Part shown: positions 7,787 to 14,705 of the stretch, piece by piece
Layout: every line of letters starts with the position of its first letter
Numbering within the stretch: position 1 is the first letter of the stretch
IMG/VR virus record: IMGVR_UViG_3300050821_012817
Span: 1 to 33,292 of that record
From: a virus
Direction: 5' to 3' (one strand)
DNA length: 33,292 bases
Notes under the pieces: generated by a model
What the model was told of the DNA's origin: nothing
The model's database searches: none
What the model saw: only the letters and a program-made list of their open reading frames with translations
Position numbers and translations under genes: made by a program

Positions 7787-8286
7787 CCGATAACGATTGG
7801 GTCGTCACCGTTGTTGTCGATACCGAGAAGACAACGGAGGAAATAGTCCGCTGGGAGGTGAACCTGTCGGAGTTCGACGGCTCCATTGCGCGCGTACCCG
7901 ACTGGGGCATCCACGCGACGCTCTACATGCCCGGTAAGTGGCCGCTGCGCACCGCGGTGGAGCAGGCCATCCGGGAGATCGACAAGACGCACGGCGTGGG
8001 ACCGGCCCCAAGAATCGACGGCGCCTACGCGATCCGCGAATCGGACTACCGTCGAATCTCCGATATGCCCAAAGCCAAACTCCTCAGCACGACGGAATCC
8101 CTTGCGTTGGTGGGAGTGTCCCGCTCGCGCTTTTGTCAGTTGCGTTCCACCGACGACAACTTCCCCAAGCCAGCAGCCATACTTGGCAAGCGCCCCCTAT
8201 GGGATGAGCGCGCCATGCAGAAGTACGCGCTGAACCGCAACATCAAACCGGGCAGGTCCAAGACATTGGAGCCAGTCACCGCATAG
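7783..8286 (+). CDS. two-part protein with a C-terminal AlpA/excisionase-like HTH
   Basis: 167 residues; its ATG overlaps the preceding stop. Residues 1-95 have no recognisable motif (WVVTVVVDTEKTTEEIVRWE, then DWGIHATLYMPGKWPL). From about residue 100 it reads LLSTTESLALVGVSRSRF, then QLRSTDDNFPKPAAILGK and LWDERAMQKYALNR, the pattern of MerR/AlpA-like excisionase HTH domains ('l-t--E-a-llgvs-s----l----dFP-P-----r-lW---ev--wl'). It could regulate phage promoters, and it is one candidate in this window for the palindrome-binding factor. A stem-loop at 8304-8334 follows its stop. Confidence 0.7.
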   Translation: MTDNDWVVTVVVDTEKTTEEIVRWEVNLSEFDGSIARVPDWGIHATLYMPGKWPLRTAVEQAIREIDKTHGVGPAPRIDGAYAIRESDYRRISDMPKAKLLSTTESLALVGVSRSRFCQLRSTDDNFPKPAAILGKRPLWDERAMQKYALNRNIKPGRSKTLEPVTA

Positions 8287-8303
8287 ACCAGTTGACGAAC
8301 GGT

Positions 8304-8334
8304 GCAGCCGGGCGACTACCTCCCGCTCGGCTGC
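8304..8334 (+). terminator. stem-loop after the 7783 gene
   Basis: GCAGCCGGGCG (8304-8314) pairs with CGCTCGGCTGC (8324-8334), 11 bp with one G-U pair and a nine-base loop. There is no T tract, so it is a terminator-like or mRNA-stabilising hairpin. Confidence 0.45.
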
Positions 8335-8356
8335 GCCGCCAACTTAGAAGGTAAGG

Positions 8357-8575
8357 GTGAGAAAGCCAAAGGAAGATGAGATCCCGGTCCTGCTGGCCGG
8401 TGGCATAGCCGCCTTCTTCTGGCCAGCAGGACTTCTCTGCTTTGCGTTCGCCCCAGATCGCGACGGCACCGTGTGGTGCATGGGTGCTATTTGTCTTGCC
8501 GTCGCCATACTCTTCACCGGCGTAGCCGGGATCGTGCTGGCCGTCGATCTGGGCTTGCGGGAGAAAAAGAAGTAG
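8357..8575 (+). CDS. small membrane protein with two transmembrane segments
   Basis: 72 residues from GTG 8357, with AGAAGG five bases upstream. After a short charged start (MRKPKEDEIP) come two hydrophobic helices, about residues 10-31 (VLLAGGIAAFFWPAGLLCFA) and 40-62 (WCMGAICLAVAILFTGVAGI), joined by a short FAPDRDG loop, and a basic tail LREKKK. The positive tail suggests both ends are cytoplasmic. It is small with two helices, but nothing beyond size suggests a holin. The first G-rich repeat array begins at its stop codon. Confidence 0.6.
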   Translation: MRKPKEDEIPVLLAGGIAAFFWPAGLLCFAFAPDRDGTVWCMGAICLAVAILFTGVAGIVLAVDLGLREKKK

Positions 8576-8890
8576 GCAGTCGAGGCATACGCGGCGCGAG
8601 GTATGGCATGGTGCGGCGCGGCAGGGCCTGGTGCGGCAAGGCGGTCATGGCGTGGCCGGGTCTGGACCGGCTGGGCTTGGTTAGGTCGGGCATGGCGCGG
8701 TGGGGCAGGGCGTGGCAGTCGAGGCAGCGCATGGTCTGGCTCAGCAAGGCGGCGCGTGGCAAGGCAGTCTAGGTCTGGCACGGCCGCGCGCGGTGGGGCC
8801 CGGTTTGGCAGGGCACGTCAAGGCAGTCACGGCACGGCTTGGTCCGGCACGGCACGGTGTGGCGTTTCTTGGTAGGGCTTGGCAGGGCCG
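8575..8890 (+). repeat. G-rich 5-bp repeat array 1 (GGYNN) with GGCAGTC heptamers
   Basis: About 315 bp made largely of pentamers that begin with GG on the plus strand (GGCAT, GGTGC, GGCGC, GGCAG, GGCCT and so on), in phase for long runs. The heptamer GGCAGTC breaks the phase at 8575, 8714, 8763 and 8822. Open frames here are by-products of the period-5 composition. GG every five bases on one strand could form two-tetrad G-quadruplexes. A matching array lies at 10270-10545. Confidence 0.85.
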
Positions 8891-8901
8891 GCAAAACCCT
8901 T

Positions 8902-8929
8902 TTGAAGCGCCAGCGCGCTGGCGTATAAT
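8902..8929 (+). promoter_or_regulatory. rightward palindrome-spacer promoter, best match
   Basis: -35 TTGAAG (8902-8907), a 16-bp spacer that is entirely palindromic (CGCCAGCGCGCTGGCG, 8908-8923) and a perfect -10 TATAAT (8924-8929). It drives the two genes at 9024 and 9782. Confidence 0.85.
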
Positions 8930-8935
8930 TAGTAG

Positions 8936-8961
8936 GTGAGGTTGGCAAGAGGCCAGCTCAC
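8936..8961 (+). other. 5'-leader stem-loop after the 8902 promoter
   Basis: GTGAG-G-TTGGC pairs with GCCAG-CTCAC around an AAGAG loop: ten pairs with one bulged G. It starts seven bases after the -10, at the expected transcript start. Confidence 0.6.
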
Positions 8962-9023
8962 CACATGTCGAGGCGAGATCGGAATGGTACAAGGCCATCC
9001 GACCACGAAAGGATTAGCCAGAC

Positions 9024-9713
9024 ATGGCTCCTCGCACCAAGACGGCCACGGAAGCCGATGGTGAGGCAAAAGTAGCGGCAGCAGAAGGCACAGCGCCTCC
9101 TGTCCAAATTCAGCGCATCCAAGTGGAGCGCATATTCGTCCCCATTGTGGGGACGGCCCCTTTGATCGTGCACCGCTTTGACGAGAAGGCGCGGCGCATG
9201 ATGCTGGAGAAGCAGACAGCCCGTAAGTCCCTGCGGGAGGTCCGCGACCCGCAGGCGGAGTATGAGGCCTGCTTGTACAAGATCTCCCGTAACGGCCAGG
9301 AGAGGTACGGCTTCCCCGCTAGCGCATTCCGCAAGGCCACCATTGGCGCCGCTCGGTTCTACGACAAGTCGGTGTCGATGACTGGACTGCGGCAGATGTT
9401 CATGGTCAAGGGCGTCTTGACCAAGGCAGATCCGTTGGCGCTGGTCGATATCGAAGGCAAGCCTGAGCCCCGAGAGGACACGGTGCGCCTACCCAACGGC
9501 AACGCTGAGGTTCGTTTCCGCGCCATGTTTGCAGAGTGGAGCGCCATGCTCGAAATCGAGTACGTGGCCAGCAGCATCTTCCAGGACTCGCTGTTGTCGC
9601 TGGTGGATGCCGGCGGTCAGTTCGTCGGTGTCGGGGACTGGCGTCCGGAGAAGACCGGCCAGTTTGGCACCTACGAGATCAGTGGAGACATCCAAAAGGA
9701 AAAGGTCGACTGA
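9024..9713 (+). CDS. 229-residue phage protein, unknown; C-terminal Gly-rich WRP motif
   Basis: The ATG at 9024 has GAAAGGA upstream. The N-terminal 35 residues are Ala/Thr/Glu-rich. Residues about 37-60 read RIFVPIVGTAPLIVHRFDEK, followed by a charged helix. The middle has RYGFPASAFRKATIGAARFY, and the end GGQFVGVGDWRPEKTGQFGT followed by YEI. I recognise this as a phage protein type without a firm function. The end pattern (GVGxWRPE-x5-GxFGxY) is reminiscent of the glycine-rich loops of RAMP/Cas7-like folds, which is only a hypothesis. With the next gene it forms a cassette bounded by two repeat arrays. Confidence 0.65.
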   Translation: MAPRTKTATEADGEAKVAAAEGTAPPVQIQRIQVERIFVPIVGTAPLIVHRFDEKARRMMLEKQTARKSLREVRDPQAEYEACLYKISRNGQERYGFPASAFRKATIGAARFYDKSVSMTGLRQMFMVKGVLTKADPLALVDIEGKPEPREDTVRLPNGNAEVRFRAMFAEWSAMLEIEYVASSIFQDSLLSLVDAGGQFVGVGDWRPEKTGQFGTYEISGDIQKEKVD

Positions 9714-9724
9714 ACCCAATGACT

Positions 9725-9763
9725 GGCGGCGGTGGCTCTTGGCGCATGGGAGCCGCCGCCGCC
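9725..9763 (+). terminator. strong GC stem-loop between the two cassette genes
   Basis: GGCGGCGGTGGCTC (9725-9738) pairs with GAGCCGCCGCCGCC (9750-9763), 14 bp with one G-U pair and an 11-base loop. Only TTATT follows, so it may attenuate rather than fully terminate transcription into the 9782 gene. Confidence 0.55.
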
Positions 9764-9781
9764 TTATTGAGAAAGGCAAGC

Positions 9782-10255
9782 ATGAGCGCGATATTGGAAG
9801 ACTATTTTCGGGACTGGTACAACTCCCACGGGAGGAGTCTGGACCTAGACGACATCCACGATGATGTCGCTAACCCGACGCACCCACTGCATGACCGTTA
9901 TGAGTGGGACGACGAGAAGGCTAGCCGTGAATACCGCAAGCAGCAGATCTCCCGCGATATTCGCAGCTGTCGAGTCGTCTATGTGTCAGACAAGGGTCGG
10001 CAAGCGGCAGCGCGTGAGTACCTGGCCAACCGGGAGATTGGCCGCGGCTTGAGTGGCTACACGGCGGCTAAGGAGGCGCTACAAGATCCCGACACCCTGC
10101 GCTTCCTCGAGATGACATTGGATGCAGAGGTCAAGAACCTCCGTCGTCGGTTTGAGCATCTCGTAGGGTACGCCTCCACCCTGGAACGGGAAGCTAATGC
10201 TTCCCGCAAGCGCAAGAAGGCCAAGAGGATTGAGGCCATCGAGCCGCCTGCCTAA
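9782..10255 (+). CDS. 157-residue charged helical protein, unknown
   Basis: ATG 9782 follows GAAAGG by five bases; an earlier in-frame start would run through the 9725-9763 hairpin and is unlikely. The protein is strongly charged and helical: MSAILEDYFRDWYNSHGR, then HPLHDRYEWDDEKASREYRK, ISRDIRSCRVVYVSDKGR and a long helix DAEVKNLRRRFEHLVGYAST, ending in a basic patch ASRKRKKAKRIE. The basic tail could contact nucleic acid. No domain was recognised. It follows the 9024 gene under the same promoter and is bounded downstream by repeat array 2. Confidence 0.65.
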   Translation: MSAILEDYFRDWYNSHGRSLDLDDIHDDVANPTHPLHDRYEWDDEKASREYRKQQISRDIRSCRVVYVSDKGRQAAAREYLANREIGRGLSGYTAAKEALQDPDTLRFLEMTLDAEVKNLRRRFEHLVGYASTLEREANASRKRKKAKRIEAIEPPA

Positions 10256-10269
10256 GCCATTTTTCCTCG

Positions 10270-10545
10270 AACCTGGGTATGGCCGGGCGGGGTTTGGCGA
10301 GGTTCGGCAACGCGAGGCAGTCAGCACACGGCAGGGCCTGCAGGGAACTCGGTTGGGCACGGCCTGGCACGGCCAGGCAGTCGTGGTGCGGCTTGGCGTG
10401 GCACGGCAACGCCAGGCAATGCGTGGCACGGCAGTCGTGGTTAGGCATGGATTGGCCATGCACCGCAGGGCTAGGCGCGGCAAGGCAGGCATGGTGCGGT
10501 ATGGCGGAGCGACGCGTGGTGGGGCTCGGCCTGGCAGGGCAATGC
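10270..10545 (+). repeat. G-rich 5-bp repeat array 2 (GGYNN) with GGCAGTC heptamers
   Basis: About 275 bp of the same composition and orientation as array 1, lying between the convergent genes ending at 10255 and 10545. GGCAGTC occurs at 10316, 10376 and 10430, spaced 60 and 54 bases. Short shared strings with array 1 (GGCATGGTGCGG, GGCACGGC) mark the two as related sequences. Confidence 0.83.
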
Positions 10546-11537
10546 TAAAGAGCGGCGCAGGCGGCCCAGCAGGAGAGCGCAGAACCCCAGGAGGTCACCT
10601 GGCCATATTCCTCATAGATGTGGCTGGCGTCCTTAGCCTCTTGCTCCAAGGAGGAGCCGTGTGGCATCTGTGGGTCTGAGGCATTGCGGATGATGAGCCA
10701 CGGCAGCTTGGCGTCCTCGAGCGCGTAGGCCATCGCTGCATCGTCCATCTCCACTGCGCGGGCCTTGGGGTCGAAGGTCTGTAGGCCATAGCTGTTCTCT
10801 TCATCGTCGAAGGCGAAGAAGTCCGTGGTGATGATGTGAGCAGGGTCGTCGCCGTCCAGCCAGAGCTGAGCCGGCCGCGTGAGGTTTGGCAGCGCTGAGC
10901 TTGTCTTCTGAAGCAGCGGCGTCACCTGTGCATATGTCGCTTCATCGATCGACGCCGTAGTCGTATACGCCTGACCGGCGAAGGCTGCCCCTTTGAACTG
11001 CTTGCGGCAGTCCCACGACACGTGGCCCGACACCACCACGTCGCCCAGCTGCGTAGTGCCCTGCACCGCGCCAGCCGTACCTGTAGAGATGACCAGGCTG
11101 GGCTCGGCCTGCTTGACCCACTGCTTCCACGCCGTGGCGATCGGCAGGCGCGGTCCATCCGTAGCTGGATGCAGGTTGGACTTCATCACCACGACCTTGG
11201 TGTCACCGATGGTGATCTGCGCCCAAATGCCGGAGCTGCGCGCCTGGAGAGCTGGCGCGCGGTGGCCCTCAATCAGCTGGTGGATAACGGAGAACCCGTT
11301 GCGGTAATTAGTCCAATCATCCGACGACAAGCCGGGTGTGAGGATATCTGCTAACGCCTCACCCTCAGCCTTGGTATAGGTGACGATGAGAACGTCGGCC
11401 TTGGGGAGGGGGTCATTGTCACCCGGTTTACCTGGAACGACCTTGGGCTTCTTGTCTTCCGGTAGCGGCAGCTCCGGGGGGAGGCGGCGGTGGGGGCTGG
11501 CAAGGATGCGGCGATACGCAAGTTCCAAGGTGTCCAT
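10545..11537 (-). CDS. nucleoside phosphorylase / MTA-SAH nucleosidase superfamily protein
   Basis: 330 residues from ATG 11535-11537. An upstream TTG in the same frame was rejected because a different frame there encodes a better small protein. Residues about 47-68 (DVLIVTYTKAEGEALADIL) open the fold; STGTAGAVQGTTQLGDVVVS (151-170) is the phosphate/ribose-loop region; AVEMDDAAMAYALEDAKLPW (261-280) carries the VEM ribose-binding motif; IIRNASDPQM holds a candidate catalytic Asp288. Such enzymes split N-glycosidic bonds of nucleosides. Substrate cannot be read here. It ends the leftward operon of glycosyltransferases. It could serve nucleotide salvage or remove a nucleotide-like signal or cofactor. 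Confidence 0.78.
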   Translation of the reverse strand: MDTLELAYRRILASPHRRLPPELPLPEDKKPKVVPGKPGDNDPLPKADVLIVTYTKAEGEALADILTPGLSSDDWTNYRNGFSVIHQLIEGHRAPALQARSSGIWAQITIGDTKVVVMKSNLHPATDGPRLPIATAWKQWVKQAEPSLVISTGTAGAVQGTTQLGDVVVSGHVSWDCRKQFKGAAFAGQAYTTTASIDEATYAQVTPLLQKTSSALPNLTRPAQLWLDGDDPAHIITTDFFAFDDEENSYGLQTFDPKARAVEMDDAAMAYALEDAKLPWLIIRNASDPQMPHGSSLEQEAKDASHIYEEYGQVTSWGSALSCWAACAAL

Positions 11538-11547
11538 ACGAGCCAGA

Positions 11548-11685
11548 TTAAACCCGGCGTTGCACGTTGGCCTGTCTCTTTGCCTCTTGTTCGAAGACAA
11601 ATTCACGAAATTTACGCCAGTCGTGGAACCCAAACAGGATGCACATAGTTTGGTAGTCGCGCTCAGACAGACGCTGACTGCTCAA
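11548..11685 (-). CDS. 45-residue helical mini-protein
   Basis: The frame starts at TTG 11683-11685 with GGAGG (11697-11701) upstream and stops nine bases before the phosphorylase ATG; a weaker ATG start lies at 11644-11646. The product reads MSSQRLSERDYQTMCILFGF, then HDWRKFREFVFEQEAKRQAN and VQRRV. Its balanced helical composition contrasts with the unlikely peptide in the phosphorylase frame over the same bases. It overlaps the glycosyltransferase end by 23 bases. No family was recognised. Confidence 0.5.
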   Translation of the reverse strand: MSSQRLSERDYQTMCILFGFHDWRKFREFVFEQEAKRQANVQRRV

Positions 11686-12349
11686 CGTCGACCTGTCCTC
11701 CATCGTCGTCCTCCCGTGTTTTAAGCAGATGTCGCATCAGCCACGGCCTCTTGCCGGCGCGGATGTACGGCTCTATTAGCGGTCGATTACGTGTCTCGTC
11801 GCGGGTCCAGCTCGGTTCCTGATCATGATTTATTGAGTAGACCGTACCGGGCATCCGGTTAACGCTGGATAGCGTCTCTGCAACGATATGGAAAGCTGCG
11901 TCTTCATACCCCCATCCATAGAATTCCGGCGGCTGCCCTCCCAGTCGCCAATACTCATCACGCGTACAGATCATCACCGCGCCGAGGCCTTTGGGATATT
12001 CCAGCAGGACTGGCGCGTCAACAAATTCCTCATACGGTCGGTCCACCCACTCTGCAGGAATGAGCACCCAGCGCGTAAAGGGCCAAGTAACACCCTCCGG
12101 GTGTTCTACCGCCGCCAATACGTTCTCCAGCGGGGGGATGGTGTCTGCATCAGCTATTACCACGACCTCCGACCGCGCCAGTCCTACGGCTCTATTCCTG
12201 GCCTGAGCAGCACTGAAGACATCACCGTCGCAATCCGCAGTAATGATGGGCCAACCAGTCTGTTCCCAGAAGGCCATCGTGCGCTCAAACGGAGGGAGTC
12301 GTGTAGGAGAGGACCGCCAAGGCACACATACGGTGACCTCAGGCTTCAT
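11663..12349 (-). CDS. glycosyltransferase, GT-A fold
   Basis: 228 residues from ATG 12347-12349, overlapping the preceding stop (ATGA) and following GGGGG. It starts MKPEVTVCVPWRSSPTRLPP; VVVIADADTIPPLENV contains the DxD-like metal motif at about residues 67-69; FYGWGYEDAAFHIVAET contains the GWGxED acceptor-site motif of the galactosyltransferase and GalNAc-transferase group at about 145-150. It should move a sugar from a nucleotide donor to an acceptor, probably a phage structural protein or cell-wall glycan. It works beside the GT25-like protein upstream and perhaps with the sugar enzymes at 24160-27050. Confidence 0.8.
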   Translation of the reverse strand: MKPEVTVCVPWRSSPTRLPPFERTMAFWEQTGWPIITADCDGDVFSAAQARNRAVGLARSEVVVIADADTIPPLENVLAAVEHPEGVTWPFTRWVLIPAEWVDRPYEEFVDAPVLLEYPKGLGAVMICTRDEYWRLGGQPPEFYGWGYEDAAFHIVAETLSSVNRMPGTVYSINHDQEPSWTRDETRNRPLIEPYIRAGKRPWLMRHLLKTREDDDGGQVDVEQSASV

Positions 12350-12594
12350 GAAGGCCCCCGCATAACCCCGCAGTGCACACACGACGTAGCACCCTTGAGA
12401 AACTCGTGCGGGCAGGCGGTCAGATCAACCTTGGACATAGGAACAGGCACTGGGGCACCGTGGTACCCATCGCACGTACAGGGTCGGCTGCCGGTGAAGC
12501 ATGCTCGAGTCTCATTCCAGCCCGTGAGAACCTGGACCCGGCAGCCCTCGTCGCCATGTTGCTCAGGCAAGTGTCCGCAGTTGGTGCATGCCAT
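12346..12594 (-). CDS. zinc-ribbon mini-protein
   Basis: About 82 residues from ATG 12592-12594 (GGAA nine to ten bases upstream); a TTG at 12651 would extend it over the previous stop. It carries CTNCGHLPEQHGDEGC near the start, a central CTCDGYHG, and CPHEFLKGATSCVHCG near the end, giving two likely zinc sites. It overlaps the glycosyltransferase start at ATGA. Mini-proteins like this are frequent in actinobacteriophages and mostly uncharacterised. Confidence 0.65.
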   Translation of the reverse strand: MACTNCGHLPEQHGDEGCRVQVLTGWNETRACFTGSRPCTCDGYHGAPVPVPMSKVDLTACPHEFLKGATSCVHCGVMRGPS

Positions 12595-12643
12595 GCAGTA
12601 AGTTTCCGATGGCACGGCGCTGTGGGATAAGCACCACGCCGCC

Positions 12644-13402
12644 TTAGCCAACCACCTTTTTTCTTTTCAGCGGCATCCAGTCGCCCTCAAGTGGGTGGAC
12701 AGTGCTCCAGCCTGGACACGTGCCTAGCTGGACAGCGGGCTGTTGCCAATTGGCGCGAGGTGGTCCAAAGTTCCATGCCTTGCGCGGTAGGTAGTGCGGT
12801 CCGCGGTGCGGTTTACCCACCGGATCAATATCCTGGTGATCGACTAAGCTGGGCTGTGGGTAGGCAATGAGGATCTTGTGCTGCTGAGCCCAGCGGGAAA
12901 TGCGTAATGGAAGTTCTTCTTTGCGGTCGGTAATCCCATCAATAATATCCTTGAGCAGGTCCCGTCGAATGGCATAACCGACGCCACCAATAAGGGCATC
13001 ACCAAGAATCCAGCCTTGTGAACGTGTTACTGCCTCTCGAATCTGGCGCTGCGTCTCCCCGGAGGGATTACCGGTCCCGAGGTACAAGCCCACAATAGGC
13101 GCAGGTGCCGACGCTAAGGCACGGCCAACCTCGTTACGGAAGTCATCGATCACCACGGCGTCGTCTTCCAGGACGACGACCCACTCACTGCGCTTGCGTT
13201 TCTCTTTCAGCTGGTTAAGAACTTCCAGGTGGTTGTCCTCGCACCCCAAGGTGCCGTCGTCTATATTGCAGACATCGGCATCAATGTCACCGCAGACCTT
13301 CTCGGCGCGCTCTTCTCGCTGCGTGTGTGCGACCATGCCAATCGCCACAGTATTACGCCAGTTCTGCTTTTTTTCCGGCAGTTCTTTAGGTGAATCTGGC
13401 AC
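12644..13402 (-). CDS. glycosyltransferase, GT25-like
   Basis: 252 residues from GTG 13400-13402, with GGAGAAAGG upstream, two bases after the previous stop. After a charged N-terminus it shows WRNTVAIGMVAHTQREERAE, then HLEVLNQLKEKRKRSEWVVV followed by LEDDAVVIDDF; the LEDD (about 78-81) is the metal-binding signature of GT25-type transferases. Further on it has GWILGDALIGGVGYAIRRD, which fits the 'G--gY-is----' segment of that family. The C-terminus is Trp/Pro-rich and basic. Product and acceptor are unknown; it is probably part of the same glycan pathway as its neighbour. Confidence 0.72.
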   Translation of the reverse strand: MPDSPKELPEKKQNWRNTVAIGMVAHTQREERAEKVCGDIDADVCNIDDGTLGCEDNHLEVLNQLKEKRKRSEWVVVLEDDAVVIDDFRNEVGRALASAPAPIVGLYLGTGNPSGETQRQIREAVTRSQGWILGDALIGGVGYAIRRDLLKDIIDGITDRKEELPLRISRWAQQHKILIAYPQPSLVDHQDIDPVGKPHRGPHYLPRKAWNFGPPRANWQQPAVQLGTCPGWSTVHPLEGDWMPLKRKKVVG

Positions 13403-13404
13403 TT

Positions 13405-13575
13405 CTAGGCCTTTCTCCGGTTAATTCCCAGGCGTTCATAGCTGGTTAAAGCGATTTCAAAGGGCTCAAATGAGCCTGGACACACATTATTCGCCTTGTC
13501 ATAGTGTCCGAAGATGCACTGATGGGGTGTTTTTGACACGGGCTGGTGACATACAGGGCACAAATGGTCAAGCAC
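13405..13575 (-). CDS. 56-residue zinc-finger mini-protein
   Basis: Found by translating the gap between the neighbouring genes. GTG 13573-13575 overlaps the upstream stop (TAGTG), and GAGAG lies just before it. The product reads MLDHLCPVCHQPVSKTPHQC, then IFGHYDKANNVCPGSFEPFE and IALTSYERLGINRRKA. It has CPVCH plus a later Cys/His set (HQC, GHY, VCPGS), typical of small treble-clef or zinc-ribbon proteins. It stops two bases before the GT25-like start, and its 3' end carries that gene's ribosome site. Confidence 0.72.
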   Translation of the reverse strand: MLDHLCPVCHQPVSKTPHQCIFGHYDKANNVCPGSFEPFEIALTSYERLGINRRKA

Positions 13576-13760
13576 TACTCTCGTCGATCCGTTCCACTAC
13601 GGCCAGCCTTCATGCGTTCCAGTGCGCGGCAGACGCCGGAGGCCGACATTCCAACTCTCTTAGCAATCTTGTGCATCGGCATACCGCGTGCGCGCAGTTG
13701 CCAGATCATCAAGTCACGCTCGTGTGCGTGTAGCGCATAGTAGCGCCCCTTTTGCTCCAC
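13575..13760 (-). CDS. small HTH protein
   Basis: 61 residues from GTG 13758-13760. The sequence MEQKGRYYALHAHERDLMIW then LRARGMPMHKIAKRVGMSAS and GVCRALERMKAGR forms a helix-turn-helix of the resolvase or IS21-like type (helix, 'g-s---IA--lgvs-s-V-r-l'), with a basic tail. It is probably a DNA-binding regulator and a second candidate for recognising the repeated palindrome. It overlaps the zinc mini-protein by one base. Confidence 0.65.
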   Translation of the reverse strand: MEQKGRYYALHAHERDLMIWQLRARGMPMHKIAKRVGMSASGVCRALERMKAGRSGTDRRE

Positions 13761-13807
13761 GTGCTTACTCTGCCACTTCTCTGTCCATTGCGCTTGAACG
13801 CAACGCC

Positions 13808-14026
13808 TTAATCACCGCAGGCCCGGCAACGCTCTTGTAGTTCACCTTGACGCTCCCAGTGCTCCAGAACGGCAACGGTGCCCTCAATCTCGATATCGGT
13901 GAGGTCCTTAAAGGATTCAACGTTGCGGTACAGGATCGCGCTGACGACGCGGTGCCTGTCCTCACGCGCAAGCGTCCCGGCTGACTGCAAAAGCATCATG
14001 AGCCGGGCCATGCGGCGATTACTCAT
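13808..14026 (-). CDS. 72-residue helical protein, unknown
   Basis: The ATG at 14024-14026 overlaps the stop of the vWA gene (ATGA). It reads MSNRRMARLMMLLQSAGTLA, then REDRHRVVSAILYRNVESFK, DLTDIEIEGTVAVLEHWERQ and GELQERCRACGD. It is mostly helical with a single CxxC at the end. A competing frame (13765-13971) overlaps it but lacks a good start. No family was recognised; the coupling implies joint expression with the vWA protein. Confidence 0.65.
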   Translation of the reverse strand: MSNRRMARLMMLLQSAGTLAREDRHRVVSAILYRNVESFKDLTDIEIEGTVAVLEHWERQGELQERCRACGD

Positions 14027-14655
14027 GGGGTAGTGACGGCGTTCTTCCGGTCGCTGTCAGTGAAGTTGGCTGCGGCAGCACCGGCAACGCGGTAGTTCGA
14101 CACCAGGCTGCTCGTCGACGCATAGACGTTCGACGCGTTGGCAGGCGTGTAGGTAATCGACGTATCACGCTGGATGCCCAGGGATGCGCCTTCCTTGACG
14201 GCATCCATGTTGGCGCCGAGGAAGACAAACTCCCACTGCCACTGGTCACGCTGCTTCTGGACTAGCTTGCGCACCTGCTCGCGATTCCAGTCCTTGCTGC
14301 TGTTCTCGTAACCGTCCGTCACGATGCACATGATGACCTTGCCGGGCCGATCTTCCTCATCGCGCTTGGCTAGGCTCTCCCCAATCTCGGTGATGAAGCG
14401 ACCCATGCCATCCAGTAGCGCGGTGCTACCGCGGGGGTGTAGCTCGTACTTGCCGACCTTCTTAATGGACTGTGGCTGCCAGAGAATTTCGTACTCCGTG
14501 TCGAACTGCGCCAGCGCCACCTCGGCCTTACCTGGCTCCTTACGCTGCGTCTTAATCAGGGTGTTGAGTCCCCCTTGCATGTCGTCCTTGCACGACGCCA
14601 TTGAACCGCTGCGGTCCACGAGAAACGCAATCAACGTGAGGTCTGAATTTGTCAC
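14023..14655 (-). CDS. von Willebrand factor A (vWA) domain protein
   Basis: 210 residues from GTG 14653-14655, with GGAG in the leader. The metal-ion-dependent adhesion site is complete: DRSGS (D14, S16, S18), STALLDG (T78) and TDGYEN (D114). The fold runs from LTLIAFLVDRSGSM to VFLGANMDAVKEGASLGI, so the whole protein is one vWA domain, like stand-alone TerY/TerF-type proteins, with a short Ser/Ala-rich tail. It would bind a partner through a metal ion. It begins the leftward operon and faces the PspA/flotillin island across a shared regulatory region (14656-14835). Confidence 0.85.
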   Translation of the reverse strand: MTNSDLTLIAFLVDRSGSMASCKDDMQGGLNTLIKTQRKEPGKAEVALAQFDTEYEILWQPQSIKKVGKYELHPRGSTALLDGMGRFITEIGESLAKRDEEDRPGKVIMCIVTDGYENSSKDWNREQVRKLVQKQRDQWQWEFVFLGANMDAVKEGASLGIQRDTSITYTPANASNVYASTSSLVSNYRVAGAAAANFTDSDRKNAVTTP

Positions 14656-14705
14656 CGATGCTCCATCTCTTGCATGCCAGCCCGGATGGCCGGCTTTACC
14701 TCGCC

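Noticed and set aside
8344-8998. Open frames on both strands through the first G-rich array
   Set aside because: They arise from a period-5 GG repeat without stop codons; the predicted peptides are Arg/Ala/Gly or Pro/His/Ala strings with no ribosome sites.
8575-10545. CRISPR-like array
   Set aside because: There are no constant repeats separated by unique spacers; the repeats are degenerate pentamers.
10079-10679. Open frames through the second G-rich array
   Set aside because: Same composition effect; the peptides mirror those from the first array.
11538-11633. Longer phosphorylase start at TTG 11633
   Set aside because: The extra residues read poorly, while another frame over the same bases gives a coherent 45-residue protein with a ribosome site.
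11888-12601. A 237-residue plus-strand frame opposite glycosyltransferase and zinc genes
   Set aside because: It is antisense to recognisable proteins, with an unnatural Ser/Arg/Pro-rich product.
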